A DNA stretch of 64,000 bases from Rhizobium sp. ASV8 (GTDB lineage: Bacteria > Pseudomonadota > Alphaproteobacteria > Rhizobiales > Rhizobiaceae): assembly GCF_016429255.1 (NCBI RefSeq), contig NZ_JAELUG010000003.1, positions 90,631-154,630 of the forward strand. The letters run 5' to 3'. The notes beneath the pieces are model-generated. The model was not told where the DNA came from. It ran no database searches and saw nothing but the letters and a program-made list of their open reading frames with translations. The translations under genes were made by a program, and so were the position numbers. Positions 35,227 through 43,857 of this stretch are shown here, in pieces. Every line of letters starts with the position of its first letter. The stretch's first letter is position 1.

Positions 35227-36692
35227 AGCCATTCCACGGCCCGGGCCGGAGTTTCGGTAGGATGTTCGGTATGCGGGGCCGCCGCCGTCCAGGCTGAAAC
35301 AGCGCCGCCGACGGCGATCAATACGGGGTTTTCGCAGCCGATCTTCCCTATGCCTTCGGCAAGAATTTCGAGGCTGCCATGCCATTGCTGCTGCGTGCTG
35401 CGGCTGATGTCGGCCATGATGACGGCTGGAGTAGAAGGCTCAAGGCCCTCAGTGATCAGCCTGTTGGCGATGAGCGGTGCCGTCCTTCCGCCCATGTAGA
35501 ACACGGTTGTCGTATGGGGGTCTGCAACGCAGGCCCAGTCGATATCGGCCGGTAGTCCGCCATGGCGGGAATGGCCGGTGATGAAGCGCACGGATTGAGC
35601 GTAGTCGCGGTGAGTGAGCGACATGCCGAGGCAGGAGGCCATGGCGCTTGCTGCCGTAATGCCGGGAACAATGTCGACGGAGATGTTTTCGCGGCGAAGA
35701 TGGTCGAGTTCCTCGCCGGCGCGACCGAAGACCATCGGGTCGCCCGATTTGAGGCGAACGACGCGCTTACCGGCCTTGGCGAGGGCTAGCATGGTGGCGT
35801 TGATATCCTCCTGTTTGCAGCTTTCGCGTCCCCCACGTTTGCCCACCAGCATCCGTTTGGCTTCGCGGCGCGCAAGTTCCAGCACCTCGCTCGAAACAAG
35901 ATCATCGAACAGGATCACATCGGCAGCCTGCAAGGCGCGGACGGCTTTGAGCGTCAAAAGCTCAGCGTCGCCCGGGCCGGCACCCACGAGGGTCACATGG
36001 CCGGCAGTCTTGCCATCGCTGAGAACAGGGTTGGCGGTTGCGAGCAGGTCCGGCATCATATCAGCGTCGGGCTCTGCGCCTCCAAAGGCGCGATCGACGA
36101 AACCTTCCCAGAAGCGCCGTCGTTGAACCGGGGACAGGGCCTCCGTCACATAGGAGCGGATGGTCTGGGCAAATCGAGCCCATGATTTGAGTGAGGGAGG
36201 AAGCAGCGTTTCGATGCGCCGACGGATAGCCTGGCCGAGAATGGGAGCGGCGCCGTCCGTCGAGATGCCTATGACCACGGGTGAGCGGTTGACGATCGAG
36301 CCGAACTTAAATTGACAGAATTGCGGGATGTCGATAACGTTTACGGGAACCCCGGCAGTGATGGCGCGATCGTGGAAGTGGCGAGCCTCCTCCTTGGTTT
36401 CGCAGTCGCCGACCGCCAAGGCAAAGCCTTCGAAACAGGCCGACTGCCAGGGGGCATCGTGGTGGATGAACTGGCTTCTTCGCTCCCCGAAGACTTCGGA
36501 AAGCTCGGCAGCTGGGCAGAAGACATGCACCTCCGCGCCGGCAGCCGCCAGAAGTTCGGCTTTCCACGCCGCTCCGTCGCTACCGCCGGCCACCAGCACG
36601 GCCTTCCCCCTGATGTCAAAGAACACCGGCAGTGAGGCGAGGGTAGCGATGCGCTCCTGTCTGTCATTCGGCTGCTTGGCGAAGGCAATCAT
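35223..36692 (-). CDS. cysG: Siroheme synthase CysG (uroporphyrinogen-III methyltransferase / precorrin-2 dehydrogenase-ferrochelatase)
   Basis: 489 residues from the ATG at 36692; the much longer open frame upstream is antisense noise in nasA. The N-terminal half (about 1-215) is the NAD-dependent precorrin-2 dehydrogenase/ferrochelatase ('LPVFFDIRGKAVLVAGGSDGAAWKAELLAAAGAEV...GISTDGAAPILGQAIRRRIE'). The C-terminal half is the SAM uroporphyrinogen-III C-methyltransferase ('VTLVGAGPGDAELLTLKAVRALQAADVILFDDLVS', 'KRGGRESCKQEDIN', 'GITAASAMASCLGMSLTHRDYA'). It supplies sirohaem for the nitrite reductase of the same operon. It overlaps the nasA stop by 29 bases. Confidence 0.95.
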   Translation of the reverse strand: MIAFAKQPNDRQERIATLASLPVFFDIRGKAVLVAGGSDGAAWKAELLAAAGAEVHVFCPAAELSEVFGERRSQFIHHDAPWQSACFEGFALAVGDCETKEEARHFHDRAITAGVPVNVIDIPQFCQFKFGSIVNRSPVVIGISTDGAAPILGQAIRRRIETLLPPSLKSWARFAQTIRSYVTEALSPVQRRRFWEGFVDRAFGGAEPDADMMPDLLATANPVLSDGKTAGHVTLVGAGPGDAELLTLKAVRALQAADVILFDDLVSSEVLELARREAKRMLVGKRGGRESCKQEDINATMLALAKAGKRVVRLKSGDPMVFGRAGEELDHLRRENISVDIVPGITAASAMASCLGMSLTHRDYAQSVRFITGHSRHGGLPADIDWACVADPHTTTVFYMGGRTAPLIANRLITEGLEPSTPAVIMADISRSTQQQWHGSLEILAEGIGKIGCENPVLIAVGGAVSAWTAAAPHTEHPTETPARAVEWL

Positions 36693-39318
36693 CGATAATC
36701 CCTCTGATTTCCATGCGACAGGAGCCACAATTGGTTCCTGCCTTGAGGTGCTGGCCGATAGCCTCGACCGAATGACAACCGTCCGCGACGGCGCCTGCGA
36801 TCTGGTTGATGCCGACCGAGAAGCAGGAGCAGACGGTGGCACCCGGATCGATTTGATCCGCACCCGGCCGGCCGGCGAGCACCGCAAGGCGCGCCGGCAC
36901 CGTCTCAAGGGGCGTGTCGAGTTGGCCGACGGCCCAGTCTCGCGAAACGGCGACAGGTTCCGGCGCGAGATAGAAGGCGAGCAACAGCTTTTCCCCTTGA
37001 AAAAAGCCATGGCGTTGCTGCCGCGTCGAGTTGTCGACATAGGCGAGATGCTCGCTGCGATCTGACAGGCCGAAAGTATCGCGGCACCATGTTTCGACAT
37101 GGTCGAGCGCCTTGTCGAAGCCGAACTCCACGCGCCAGCCGGACGGCGCTTTCGCGATCGCCCAATAAGGAGCGTCAAGTCGCGCAGGGCGGGAGGCGGT
37201 CACCGCAAAGCCGTAATATGCCATTTCGGCGGGCCGAACCTGGGCGCCAGTGTTCTTGAGGGCGGGCTGACCGGAGAGGGGATCGGTGCGAGGCGCCAGC
37301 AGAGCCGCCACACGCGCATTGGCCGAATAGGCATCGTTCCAATGCATCGGGACGAAGACGCCGCCGCGCGGCTGGCGTTCGGTGAGCAACGCGCGGAGCA
37401 CGACCGAACCGTAGCAATTTTCCACCCTTACCAGGCTTGCCTTATCGATACGGAGTTTCGCGGCGTCCACTGGGTTGATCTCGACGAAAGGTTCGGCGAG
37501 ATGCGATGAGAGCCGTGCCGCCTTGCCCGTGCGCGTCATCGTATGCCACTGGTCGCGGATGCGGCCGCTATTGAGCGTGAAAGGCGCGTTCCTTGTCGTG
37601 CGATCGTCACGTGCGGATGTGACGGCAATGAACTTGGCCCTGCGGTCCGGCGTGTAGAATTCGCCGCCGGCGAAGAAGCGGGTGACGCCCTCGTCGACGC
37701 CTTTGCGATGTGGCCATTGGAACGGCGACATTGCCTCGAAGGCATCGGGCGAGATACCCGCCTTTGCGCCGATGTCGAAGTCGCGCATGCCGCCATTTTC
37801 GAAGCCGGAAAGGGCCGCGTGCTCGGCAAAAATCTCTGCCGGACTGCTGTAGTCGAAACCGCGGAAGCCCATACGCTTGGCAACCTCGGCCATATGCCAC
37901 CAGTCGGGCCTTGCTTGGCCGGGCAGGCCTAAAAAATTTCGCTGGCGGGAAATGCGTCGCTCGGAGTTGGTGACGGTTCCGTTCTTTTCGCCCCAGCCGG
38001 CGGCGGGCAACAATATATGGGCGAGCGCAGCGGTGTCGGTGTTCCTCTGGATGTCTGAGACGACGACGAAAGGGCAGTTGCGGATGGCGTCGCGTACGCG
38101 ATCGGCATCCGGCATTGAAACGACTGGATTGGTGGCCATGATCCATAGCGCCTTGATGCGCCCATCCGCCACGGCCTCGAACATCTGAACCGCCTTGAGG
38201 CCAGGCTTTGCGGCGATGGTTGGCGAGTTCCAGAAGCGCTGCACCCGATCGCGCGCGACCTCGTCCTCAAGGTCCATATGCGCTGCAAGCATGTTGGCAA
38301 GGCCGCCGACTTCTCTTCCTCCCATCGCATTCGGCTGGCCTGTCAGGGAAAATGGTCCCATGCCCGCCCTGCCGATGCGTCCTGTCGCGAGATGGCAGTT
38401 GATGATGGCATTGACCTTGTCAGTGCCAACAGAGGATTGGTTGACGCCTTGGCTGTAGCAGGTCACCACCTTTTCGGTCGTTTCAAACAGGCGGTAGAAT
38501 GCGCCGAGTTCGGCGACAGACAGCCCCGTTTCCTCCGCGACATCTGGCAAGCTTCTGGTTAGGGCCGCTTCCAGCGCATCACGGAAGCCGACTGTGTGCG
38601 CCGATACATAGTCGTGGTCGAAGGCCGGCGATCCGGCGAGATGGGCAAGCAGGCCATTGAAGAGGGCGACATCGCCATCGCTTTTGATCGTCAGGTGCAT
38701 GTCGGCGAGATCCGAGGTGACCGAGCGCCTGGGATCGATGGTGACGATTTTCATGCCGGGCCTGACTTGTCTGGCCGCCTGGATCCGCTGGTTGAGCACC
38801 GGATGGCACCACGCTAGGTTCGAGCCGACCAGCACGATCAACTCGGCAAGTTCGAGATCCTCATAGACACCCGGCACCGTGTCTGTGCCAAAGGCGCGGC
38901 GATGGCCGGCAACGGAGGAGGCCATGCATAGCCGCGAATTGGTGTCGATATTGGCCGATCCGATGAAGCCCTTCATCAGCTTGTTGGCGACGTAATAGTC
39001 CTCCGTCAGGCATTGGCCCGAGACATAGAACGCAACCGAGTCCGGCCCGTATTCGGCAATCGTCTCGCTGAAGCGACGCGCCGTCAGATCGAGAGCCTCG
39101 ACCCAGCTCGTCGCCTGGCCCTCGATTTCCGGATAGAGCAACCGGCCGTCGAGATCGATAGTTTCGGCAAGCGCCGAGCCCTTCGAGCAGAGGCGTCCGA
39201 AGTTGGCGGGATGGTCGGGGTCGCCTTTCACGGAGACCTTGCCGTCGTCATCCACCCTGGCAATAACACCGCAGCCGACGCCGCAATAGGGACATGTGGT
39301 CTTGGTTTCAATGGCCAT
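36664..39318 (-). CDS. nasA: Assimilatory nitrate reductase catalytic subunit with C-terminal BFD-like [2Fe-2S] domain
   Basis: 884 residues from an ATG at 39318 behind GGGAGAAG; a GTG 15 bases earlier is possible. The [4Fe-4S] motif is Cys9, Cys12, Cys16 and Cys44 (CPYCGVGCGV...RLCSKGS). The Moco-bis-MGD domains of the NasA/NarB type follow ('SNLAWCHPVLNQRIQAARQV', 'GRAGMGPFSLTGQPNAMGGREVGG', 'QWHTMTRTGKAARLSSH'). At the C terminus a BFD-like cluster domain is seen ('VCSCFSVGINQIAGAVADGCHSVEAIGQHLKAGTNCGSC'). It reduces nitrate to nitrite in the cytosol; the extra domain probably takes electrons from the reductase partner. It lies between nirD and cysG. Confidence 0.96.
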   Translation of the reverse strand: MAIETKTTCPYCGVGCGVIARVDDDGKVSVKGDPDHPANFGRLCSKGSALAETIDLDGRLLYPEIEGQATSWVEALDLTARRFSETIAEYGPDSVAFYVSGQCLTEDYYVANKLMKGFIGSANIDTNSRLCMASSVAGHRRAFGTDTVPGVYEDLELAELIVLVGSNLAWCHPVLNQRIQAARQVRPGMKIVTIDPRRSVTSDLADMHLTIKSDGDVALFNGLLAHLAGSPAFDHDYVSAHTVGFRDALEAALTRSLPDVAEETGLSVAELGAFYRLFETTEKVVTCYSQGVNQSSVGTDKVNAIINCHLATGRIGRAGMGPFSLTGQPNAMGGREVGGLANMLAAHMDLEDEVARDRVQRFWNSPTIAAKPGLKAVQMFEAVADGRIKALWIMATNPVVSMPDADRVRDAIRNCPFVVVSDIQRNTDTAALAHILLPAAGWGEKNGTVTNSERRISRQRNFLGLPGQARPDWWHMAEVAKRMGFRGFDYSSPAEIFAEHAALSGFENGGMRDFDIGAKAGISPDAFEAMSPFQWPHRKGVDEGVTRFFAGGEFYTPDRRAKFIAVTSARDDRTTRNAPFTLNSGRIRDQWHTMTRTGKAARLSSHLAEPFVEINPVDAAKLRIDKASLVRVENCYGSVVLRALLTERQPRGGVFVPMHWNDAYSANARVAALLAPRTDPLSGQPALKNTGAQVRPAEMAYYGFAVTASRPARLDAPYWAIAKAPSGWRVEFGFDKALDHVETWCRDTFGLSDRSEHLAYVDNSTRQQRHGFFQGEKLLLAFYLAPEPVAVSRDWAVGQLDTPLETVPARLAVLAGRPGADQIDPGATVCSCFSVGINQIAGAVADGCHSVEAIGQHLKAGTNCGSCRMEIRGIIDDCLRQAAE

Positions 39319-39345
39319 GGGGTCTTCTCCCACGCTCTCTCATCC

Positions 39346-39690
39346 TCACTCCGCCGCCATCATCAGGCTGTCGAGCGCAATGAAGAGAGCGCCATCCTCG
39401 ATGCGGATGGGAAGGGTCCGCACCTCGCCTTGGTCCGCTCCGAGTGCCTTGCCGGTCTTAAGCGAGATCACCCAATTGTGTAGCGGACACGTCACGGCCG
39501 TCCCGTGGACGATGCCTTGGCTCAAAGGGCCGCCCTTGTGCGGGCAATGATCCTCGATGGCGAAGACCTCGTTTTCGGCCGTGCGGAACACGGCAATCTT
39601 GCCTTGCGGGGTTTTCACGCATCGCGCGCCGCGCAGGGGAATGTCTGCGATATCGCCGATTAGATGCCAGCTGTCGTTTGGCCAGTTCAT
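39346..39690 (-). CDS. nirD: Nitrite reductase small subunit NirD, Rieske-type
   Basis: 114 residues from ATG 39690, chosen for the GAGGAG six bases upstream; an ATG two codons earlier is an alternative. The long upstream frame is antisense-like and overlaps nirB. The sequence 'WHLIGDIADIPLRGARCVKTPQGKIAVFRTAENEVFAIEDHCPHKGGPLSQG...TCPLHNWVISLKTGKALG' has both Rieske half-motifs, CPH and CPLH. So it could bind a [2Fe-2S] cluster, unlike enterobacterial NirD in which the ligands are lost. It pairs with NirB. Confidence 0.93.
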   Translation of the reverse strand: MNWPNDSWHLIGDIADIPLRGARCVKTPQGKIAVFRTAENEVFAIEDHCPHKGGPLSQGIVHGTAVTCPLHNWVISLKTGKALGADQGEVRTLPIRIEDGALFIALDSLMMAAE

Positions 39691-39700
39691 ATCCATCTCC

Positions 39701-42151
39701 TCACTCCGCAGCGTGCGTGTAACCGATCGTCGCCATCGGCTTGAATTCGTGCTTATCCTTGCCGGAGACGCGCTCCGACCAGGGATCGACCTGTGCAAAC
39801 GTCTGGCTGAAGACGAAGCGCTCGTAGTAGGTCTTGCGTTTGCTGTCGTCCTGCACGATCTGGCGGCGGATTTCTTCAAGGCCGGTGCGCTTGGCCCATT
39901 TGTAGATGCGTTCGAGATAGCGGGCCTGCTCGCGATACATCTGCGTCAGCGCCACGATATGTTCGAGCGCTTCATCTTCGGTCTTGACCAGGCCCAGGAC
40001 TTCCGTGCCCTTGATGTCTAGGCCGGCGGCACCGGCGAAATGGATTTCGAAGCCGCTGTCGACGCAGATGACGCCGATGTCCTTGCAGGTCGCCTCGGCG
40101 CAATTTCGCGGACAGCCCGAGACGGCGAGCTTGAGCTTTGCCGGCGTCCATGAGCCCCACATGAATTTTTCGATGCGGATGCCGAGACCGGTGGAATCCT
40201 GCGTGCCAAAGCGGCACCAGTCGGAGCCGACGCAGGTCTTCACCGTGCGCAGGCCCTTGGCATAGGCCTGGCCGGAGATGAAGCCCGCCTTGCCGAGATC
40301 GGCCCATACCGCCGGCAGGTCCTCCTTCTGCACACCGAGAAGATCGATGCGCTGGCCACCGGTGACCTTCACCATGGGGATCTCGAACCTGTCGACCACA
40401 TCGGCAATGGCGCGTAATTCGCTGGAATTGGTGACGCCACCCCACATGCGCGGTACCACCGAATAGGTGCCGTCCTTCTGAATATTGGCGTGCACCCGCT
40501 CGTTGATGAAGCGTGACTGGTAGTCGTCGGCATATTCATCCGGCCAGTCGCAGACGAGATAGTAGTTCAGCGCCGGACGGCATTTCACGCAGCCGCAAGA
40601 CGTCTTCCACTCAAGTTCCTGCATCACGGCAGGGATGGTCTTCAGCTTCTTGGCCTTGATCAGGCGGCGCACATCGTCATGGCCAAGCTCGGTGCAATTG
40701 CACATCGGCTGCACGGCTTTGGGATTGTAGGCATCACCCAGCGTGATCGACATGAGTTGCTCGACAAGCCCGGTACAGGAGCCGCAGGAGGCTGAGGCCT
40801 TCGTATGGGCACGCACATCATCGAGCGACGTCAACCCCTTGGCTGATATCGCTGCCGTGATCTTGCCCTTGCAGACGCCGTTGCAGCCGCAGATCTCCGC
40901 ATCATCCGGCAAGGCTGCAACGGCCGCCATAGGGTCCAGCGGCGACCCTCCTTGATAGGCTTGGCCGAAGATTAAGGTGTCGCGCATCTGCGAGATGTCG
41001 GTCGCCTTCTTCTTCAGGTCATTGAACCAGGCGCCATCGGCCGTTTCACCATAGAGAACGGTGCCGATAATGCGATTGTCCTTGAGCACCAGTCGCTTGT
41101 AAACGCCACCGGCCGCATCGCGCAGGACAATTTCCTCGCGATCGTCGCCATCGGCGAAATCACCGAGCGAGAAGAGGTTGATGCCAGTGACTTTCAGCTT
41201 TGTCGGCGTGTCCGAATGCACGAAGGCGGCTGAGCGGTCACCCGACAGCTGCGATGCTGCGACCCGCGCCATCTCGTAGAGCGGGGCCACCAGGCCATAC
41301 ACCTGTCCACCGACTTCGGCGCATTCGCCAAGCGCCATGATCGAACCATCCGAGGTCTGCATGCCGTCGTCCACGACGATGCCGCGGTTGACGGCGATGC
41401 CCGCTTCCTTGGCAAGGGCGATATTGGGGCGTATGCCGACCGCCATCACCACCAGCGTCGCGGGGATGATGCGGCCATCATCAAGCTCGATGCCTTCGAC
41501 CTTGCCGTCGCCGATAATCGCCTTGGTGTTGGCTTTGGTCATGACTTTGATGCCGCGATCCTCGACTGCGCGCTGCAGGAGATAGCCGGCGGCCGGATCG
41601 AGCTGACGCTCCATCAAGGTCGGCTGCACGTGCAGAACGGTCACATCCATGCCACGCTGATTGAGGCCGGCGGCAGCCTCCAGACCCAGCAGGCCGCCGC
41701 CGATGACGACGGCTTTTTCGCGCGATTGGGCGGCAAGCAGCATGGCCTGCACGTCGTCGAGGTCGCGATAGGTGATGACCCCGCGCAAGTCCTTGCCCGG
41801 AACCGGAATGATGAAGGGTATGGAGCCCGTGGCAATGACCAGCCTGTCGTAGCTTTCGGTCACACCATGATCCGACGTCACCGTCTTGGCGATCCGGTCG
41901 ACGGCGACGATCCTGTGCCCCTTGTAGAGGGTGATGTCGTGCTTGATGTACCAGCCGTCGCCATGGATGATGATCTGTTCATAGTCTTTCTCGCCCGACA
42001 GCACCGGCGAGAGCATGATGCGGTCGTAATTGACGCGCGGTTCGGCGTTGAAGATCGTGATCTGGTAGAGACCGGGCGCCTTTTCGAGAAGGTGCTCGAG
42101 CATGCGTCCAGGCGCCATGCCGTTGCCGATGATGACGAGTTTCTGGGTCAT
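39701..42151 (-). CDS. nirB: NAD(P)H-dependent nitrite reductase large subunit NirB
   Basis: 816 residues. The N-terminal FAD/NADH half opens with 'KLVIIGNGMAPGRMLEHLLEK' and contains 'YDRLVIATGSIPFIIPVPG' and 'AVVIGGGLLGLEAAAGLNQRGMDVTVLHV'. A BFD-like [2Fe-2S] region follows ('CGCNGVCKGKITAAISAKGLTS', 'CGSCTGLVEQL'). The C-terminal part is the sirohaem/[4Fe-4S] domain with 'KTCVGSDWCRFGTQDSTGLG' and 'SGCPRNCAEATCKDIGVI', the cluster and sirohaem ligands. It reduces nitrite to ammonium in the cytosol. The nitrate transporter ATPase gene lies 4 bases upstream. Confidence 0.97.
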   Translation of the reverse strand: MTQKLVIIGNGMAPGRMLEHLLEKAPGLYQITIFNAEPRVNYDRIMLSPVLSGEKDYEQIIIHGDGWYIKHDITLYKGHRIVAVDRIAKTVTSDHGVTESYDRLVIATGSIPFIIPVPGKDLRGVITYRDLDDVQAMLLAAQSREKAVVIGGGLLGLEAAAGLNQRGMDVTVLHVQPTLMERQLDPAAGYLLQRAVEDRGIKVMTKANTKAIIGDGKVEGIELDDGRIIPATLVVMAVGIRPNIALAKEAGIAVNRGIVVDDGMQTSDGSIMALGECAEVGGQVYGLVAPLYEMARVAASQLSGDRSAAFVHSDTPTKLKVTGINLFSLGDFADGDDREEIVLRDAAGGVYKRLVLKDNRIIGTVLYGETADGAWFNDLKKKATDISQMRDTLIFGQAYQGGSPLDPMAAVAALPDDAEICGCNGVCKGKITAAISAKGLTSLDDVRAHTKASASCGSCTGLVEQLMSITLGDAYNPKAVQPMCNCTELGHDDVRRLIKAKKLKTIPAVMQELEWKTSCGCVKCRPALNYYLVCDWPDEYADDYQSRFINERVHANIQKDGTYSVVPRMWGGVTNSSELRAIADVVDRFEIPMVKVTGGQRIDLLGVQKEDLPAVWADLGKAGFISGQAYAKGLRTVKTCVGSDWCRFGTQDSTGLGIRIEKFMWGSWTPAKLKLAVSGCPRNCAEATCKDIGVICVDSGFEIHFAGAAGLDIKGTEVLGLVKTEDEALEHIVALTQMYREQARYLERIYKWAKRTGLEEIRRQIVQDDSKRKTYYERFVFSQTFAQVDPWSERVSGKDKHEFKPMATIGYTHAAE

Positions 42152-42155
42152 GATA

Positions 42156-42953
42156 TCACTCCGCAGCTTCGACGAAGCGGTGGCGTTCGTAGAGGAACTT
42201 CAACACGGCCTCGCGGCATTTGAGATAGGTCTTGTCGGATGCAAGCTCGATGCGATTGCGCGGCCGCGCGATCGGCACATGGAGGATATCGCCGATATGG
42301 GCGGCCGGACCGTTGGTCATCATGACGATACGATCGGAGAGCAACACCGCTTCATCGACATCATGGGTGATCATCACCATGGTGCTGCCGAGCCGGTTGT
42401 GGATTTCCATCACCGCATCCTGCAGATGGGCGCGCGTGAGCGCATCGAGCGCGCCGAAGGGTTCGTCCAGCAGCAGGATCTTTGGCTGCATGGCAAGTGC
42501 GCGTGCGATGCCGACGCGCTGTTTCATGCCGCCGGAGATTTCCGCGGGACGCCTGTCCTTGGCATGCGCCATCTGAACGAGGTCGAGGTTACGCATCACC
42601 CATTCATGGCGTTCGGCCTTGGTCTTCGTGCCGCGAAACACTTTCGAGACGGCCAGATTTACGTTTTCGTAGACGCTGAGCCACGGTAGCAAACTGTGGT
42701 TCTGGAAGACCACGGCGCGATCGGGGCCGGGTTCGTTAACCTCACGGTTTTCAAGGAGCACCGCGCCGGCGGAAACCGGGGTCAGACCGGCAATGAGATT
42801 GAGCAGGGTCGATTTACCACAGCCCGAATGGCCGATGATCGACACGAACTCCCCCTTGTCGATGACGAGTTCGATGCCCTTCAGCACCTCGGCGCGCTGG
42901 CCGCCGCGATCGAAATACTTGTCGATATGATCGAGCTTCAGATAAGCGTTCAT
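42156..42953 (-). CDS. nrtD: Nitrate ABC transporter ATP-binding protein
   Basis: 265 residues with Walker A GHSGCGKST (41-49), signature 'EISGGMKQRVGIARAL' and Walker B 'ILLLDEPFGALD'. 'DKYFDRGGQRAEVLKGIELVIDKGEF' and the adjacent permease and binding protein place it in the nitrate/sulfonate/taurine group, with the nitrate role taken from the operon. It lies 10 bases downstream of the permease gene and 4 bases before nirB. It lacks the C-terminal binding-protein-like domain found in cyanobacterial NrtC. Confidence 0.93.
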   Translation of the reverse strand: MNAYLKLDHIDKYFDRGGQRAEVLKGIELVIDKGEFVSIIGHSGCGKSTLLNLIAGLTPVSAGAVLLENREVNEPGPDRAVVFQNHSLLPWLSVYENVNLAVSKVFRGTKTKAERHEWVMRNLDLVQMAHAKDRRPAEISGGMKQRVGIARALAMQPKILLLDEPFGALDALTRAHLQDAVMEIHNRLGSTMVMITHDVDEAVLLSDRIVMMTNGPAAHIGDILHVPIARPRNRIELASDKTYLKCREAVLKFLYERHRFVEAAE

Positions 42954-42963
42954 CCTGTTCTCC

Positions 42964-43857
42964 TCAATTGCTCGTCATGCCGCGGGTCACGACGGCGCCA
43001 AGGCCGGCGACCAAACGGTCGAGGAAAAAGCCGGTGACGCCGATATAGGCCAGCGCCACGATGATGTCGGGCAGGCGCGAGGAGTTCCACGCGTCCCAGA
43101 TGAAGAAGCCGATGCCGACGCCACCGGTCAGCATTTCGGCGGCAACGATGGCAAGCCAGGAAAGCCCGGCACCGATGCGAAGACCCGTGAAGATGTAGGG
43201 AGCGGCGGCCGGCACCATGATGCGGAAGAAGAATTCGATCTGGTTGAGACGCAGGACCTTGGCGACGTTGCGATAATCCTGCGGAATATTGCGAACGCCG
43301 GTCGCCGTGTTGATGATGACGGGCCAGATGGAGGTAATGAAGATCACGAAGATCGCCGAAGGATTGGAATTCTGGAAGGCGGCGAGCGAGAGCGGCAGCC
43401 ACGCAAGCGGCGGTACGGTACGCAGCACCTGGAAGATTGGATCCAGGCCACGCATCGCCAGGACCGATTGCCCGATCAGTGCGCCGATCAACACGCCAGC
43501 GACAGCGGCGAGACCGAAACCATAAGCGACACGCTGCAGCGAAACGAGCACGCGCCAGGCAAGCCCGATATCCTGCGGACCGTTGTTGAAAAACGGATTG
43601 ACGATAAGATCATAGCTCTCCTGCCAGACCTGTGAGGGCGGCGGCAGGCTCGCACCCGGCTGCTCGCAGAGCAGCTGCCAGATGCCGAGCAGAAGGACCA
43701 GAACCACAAGAGGCGGCAGGGTGTTGCGCAGGATGGCAAGCCCGATCTGCCGAATGTCGATGCTGGGGGCAGGTCGACTGGAGAGGGTAACGACTTGGCC
43801 CTTGAGCGCTTCAGGCATTGTCGGACCGGGTGCGTGTTTGCGTGCGAGAGCTGACAT
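42964..43857 (-). CDS. nrtB: Nitrate ABC transporter permease
   Basis: 297 residues from ATG 43857, overlapping the binding-protein stop by one base (TAATG); the longer upstream frame is a shadow of nrtA. After a cytosolic N-terminal tail come about six membrane helices, starting with 'LPPLVVLVLLLGIWQLLC'. The BPD_transp_1 loop of the NrtB/SsuC type is at 'YRNVAKVLRLNQIEFFFRIMVPAAAPYIFTGLRIGAGLSWLAIVAAEML'. Length and motifs match NrtB. It forms the membrane channel of the nitrate importer. Confidence 0.94.
   Translation of the reverse strand: MSALARKHAPGPTMPEALKGQVVTLSSRPAPSIDIRQIGLAILRNTLPPLVVLVLLLGIWQLLCEQPGASLPPPSQVWQESYDLIVNPFFNNGPQDIGLAWRVLVSLQRVAYGFGLAAVAGVLIGALIGQSVLAMRGLDPIFQVLRTVPPLAWLPLSLAAFQNSNPSAIFVIFITSIWPVIINTATGVRNIPQDYRNVAKVLRLNQIEFFFRIMVPAAAPYIFTGLRIGAGLSWLAIVAAEMLTGGVGIGFFIWDAWNSSRLPDIIVALAYIGVTGFFLDRLVAGLGAVVTRGMTSN

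Noticed and set aside
36693..37178. N-terminal extension of cysG into nasA
   Set aside because: The extra 162 residues are Ser/Arg-rich, antisense-like noise in another frame of nasA, and CysG homologues begin near the ATG at 36692.
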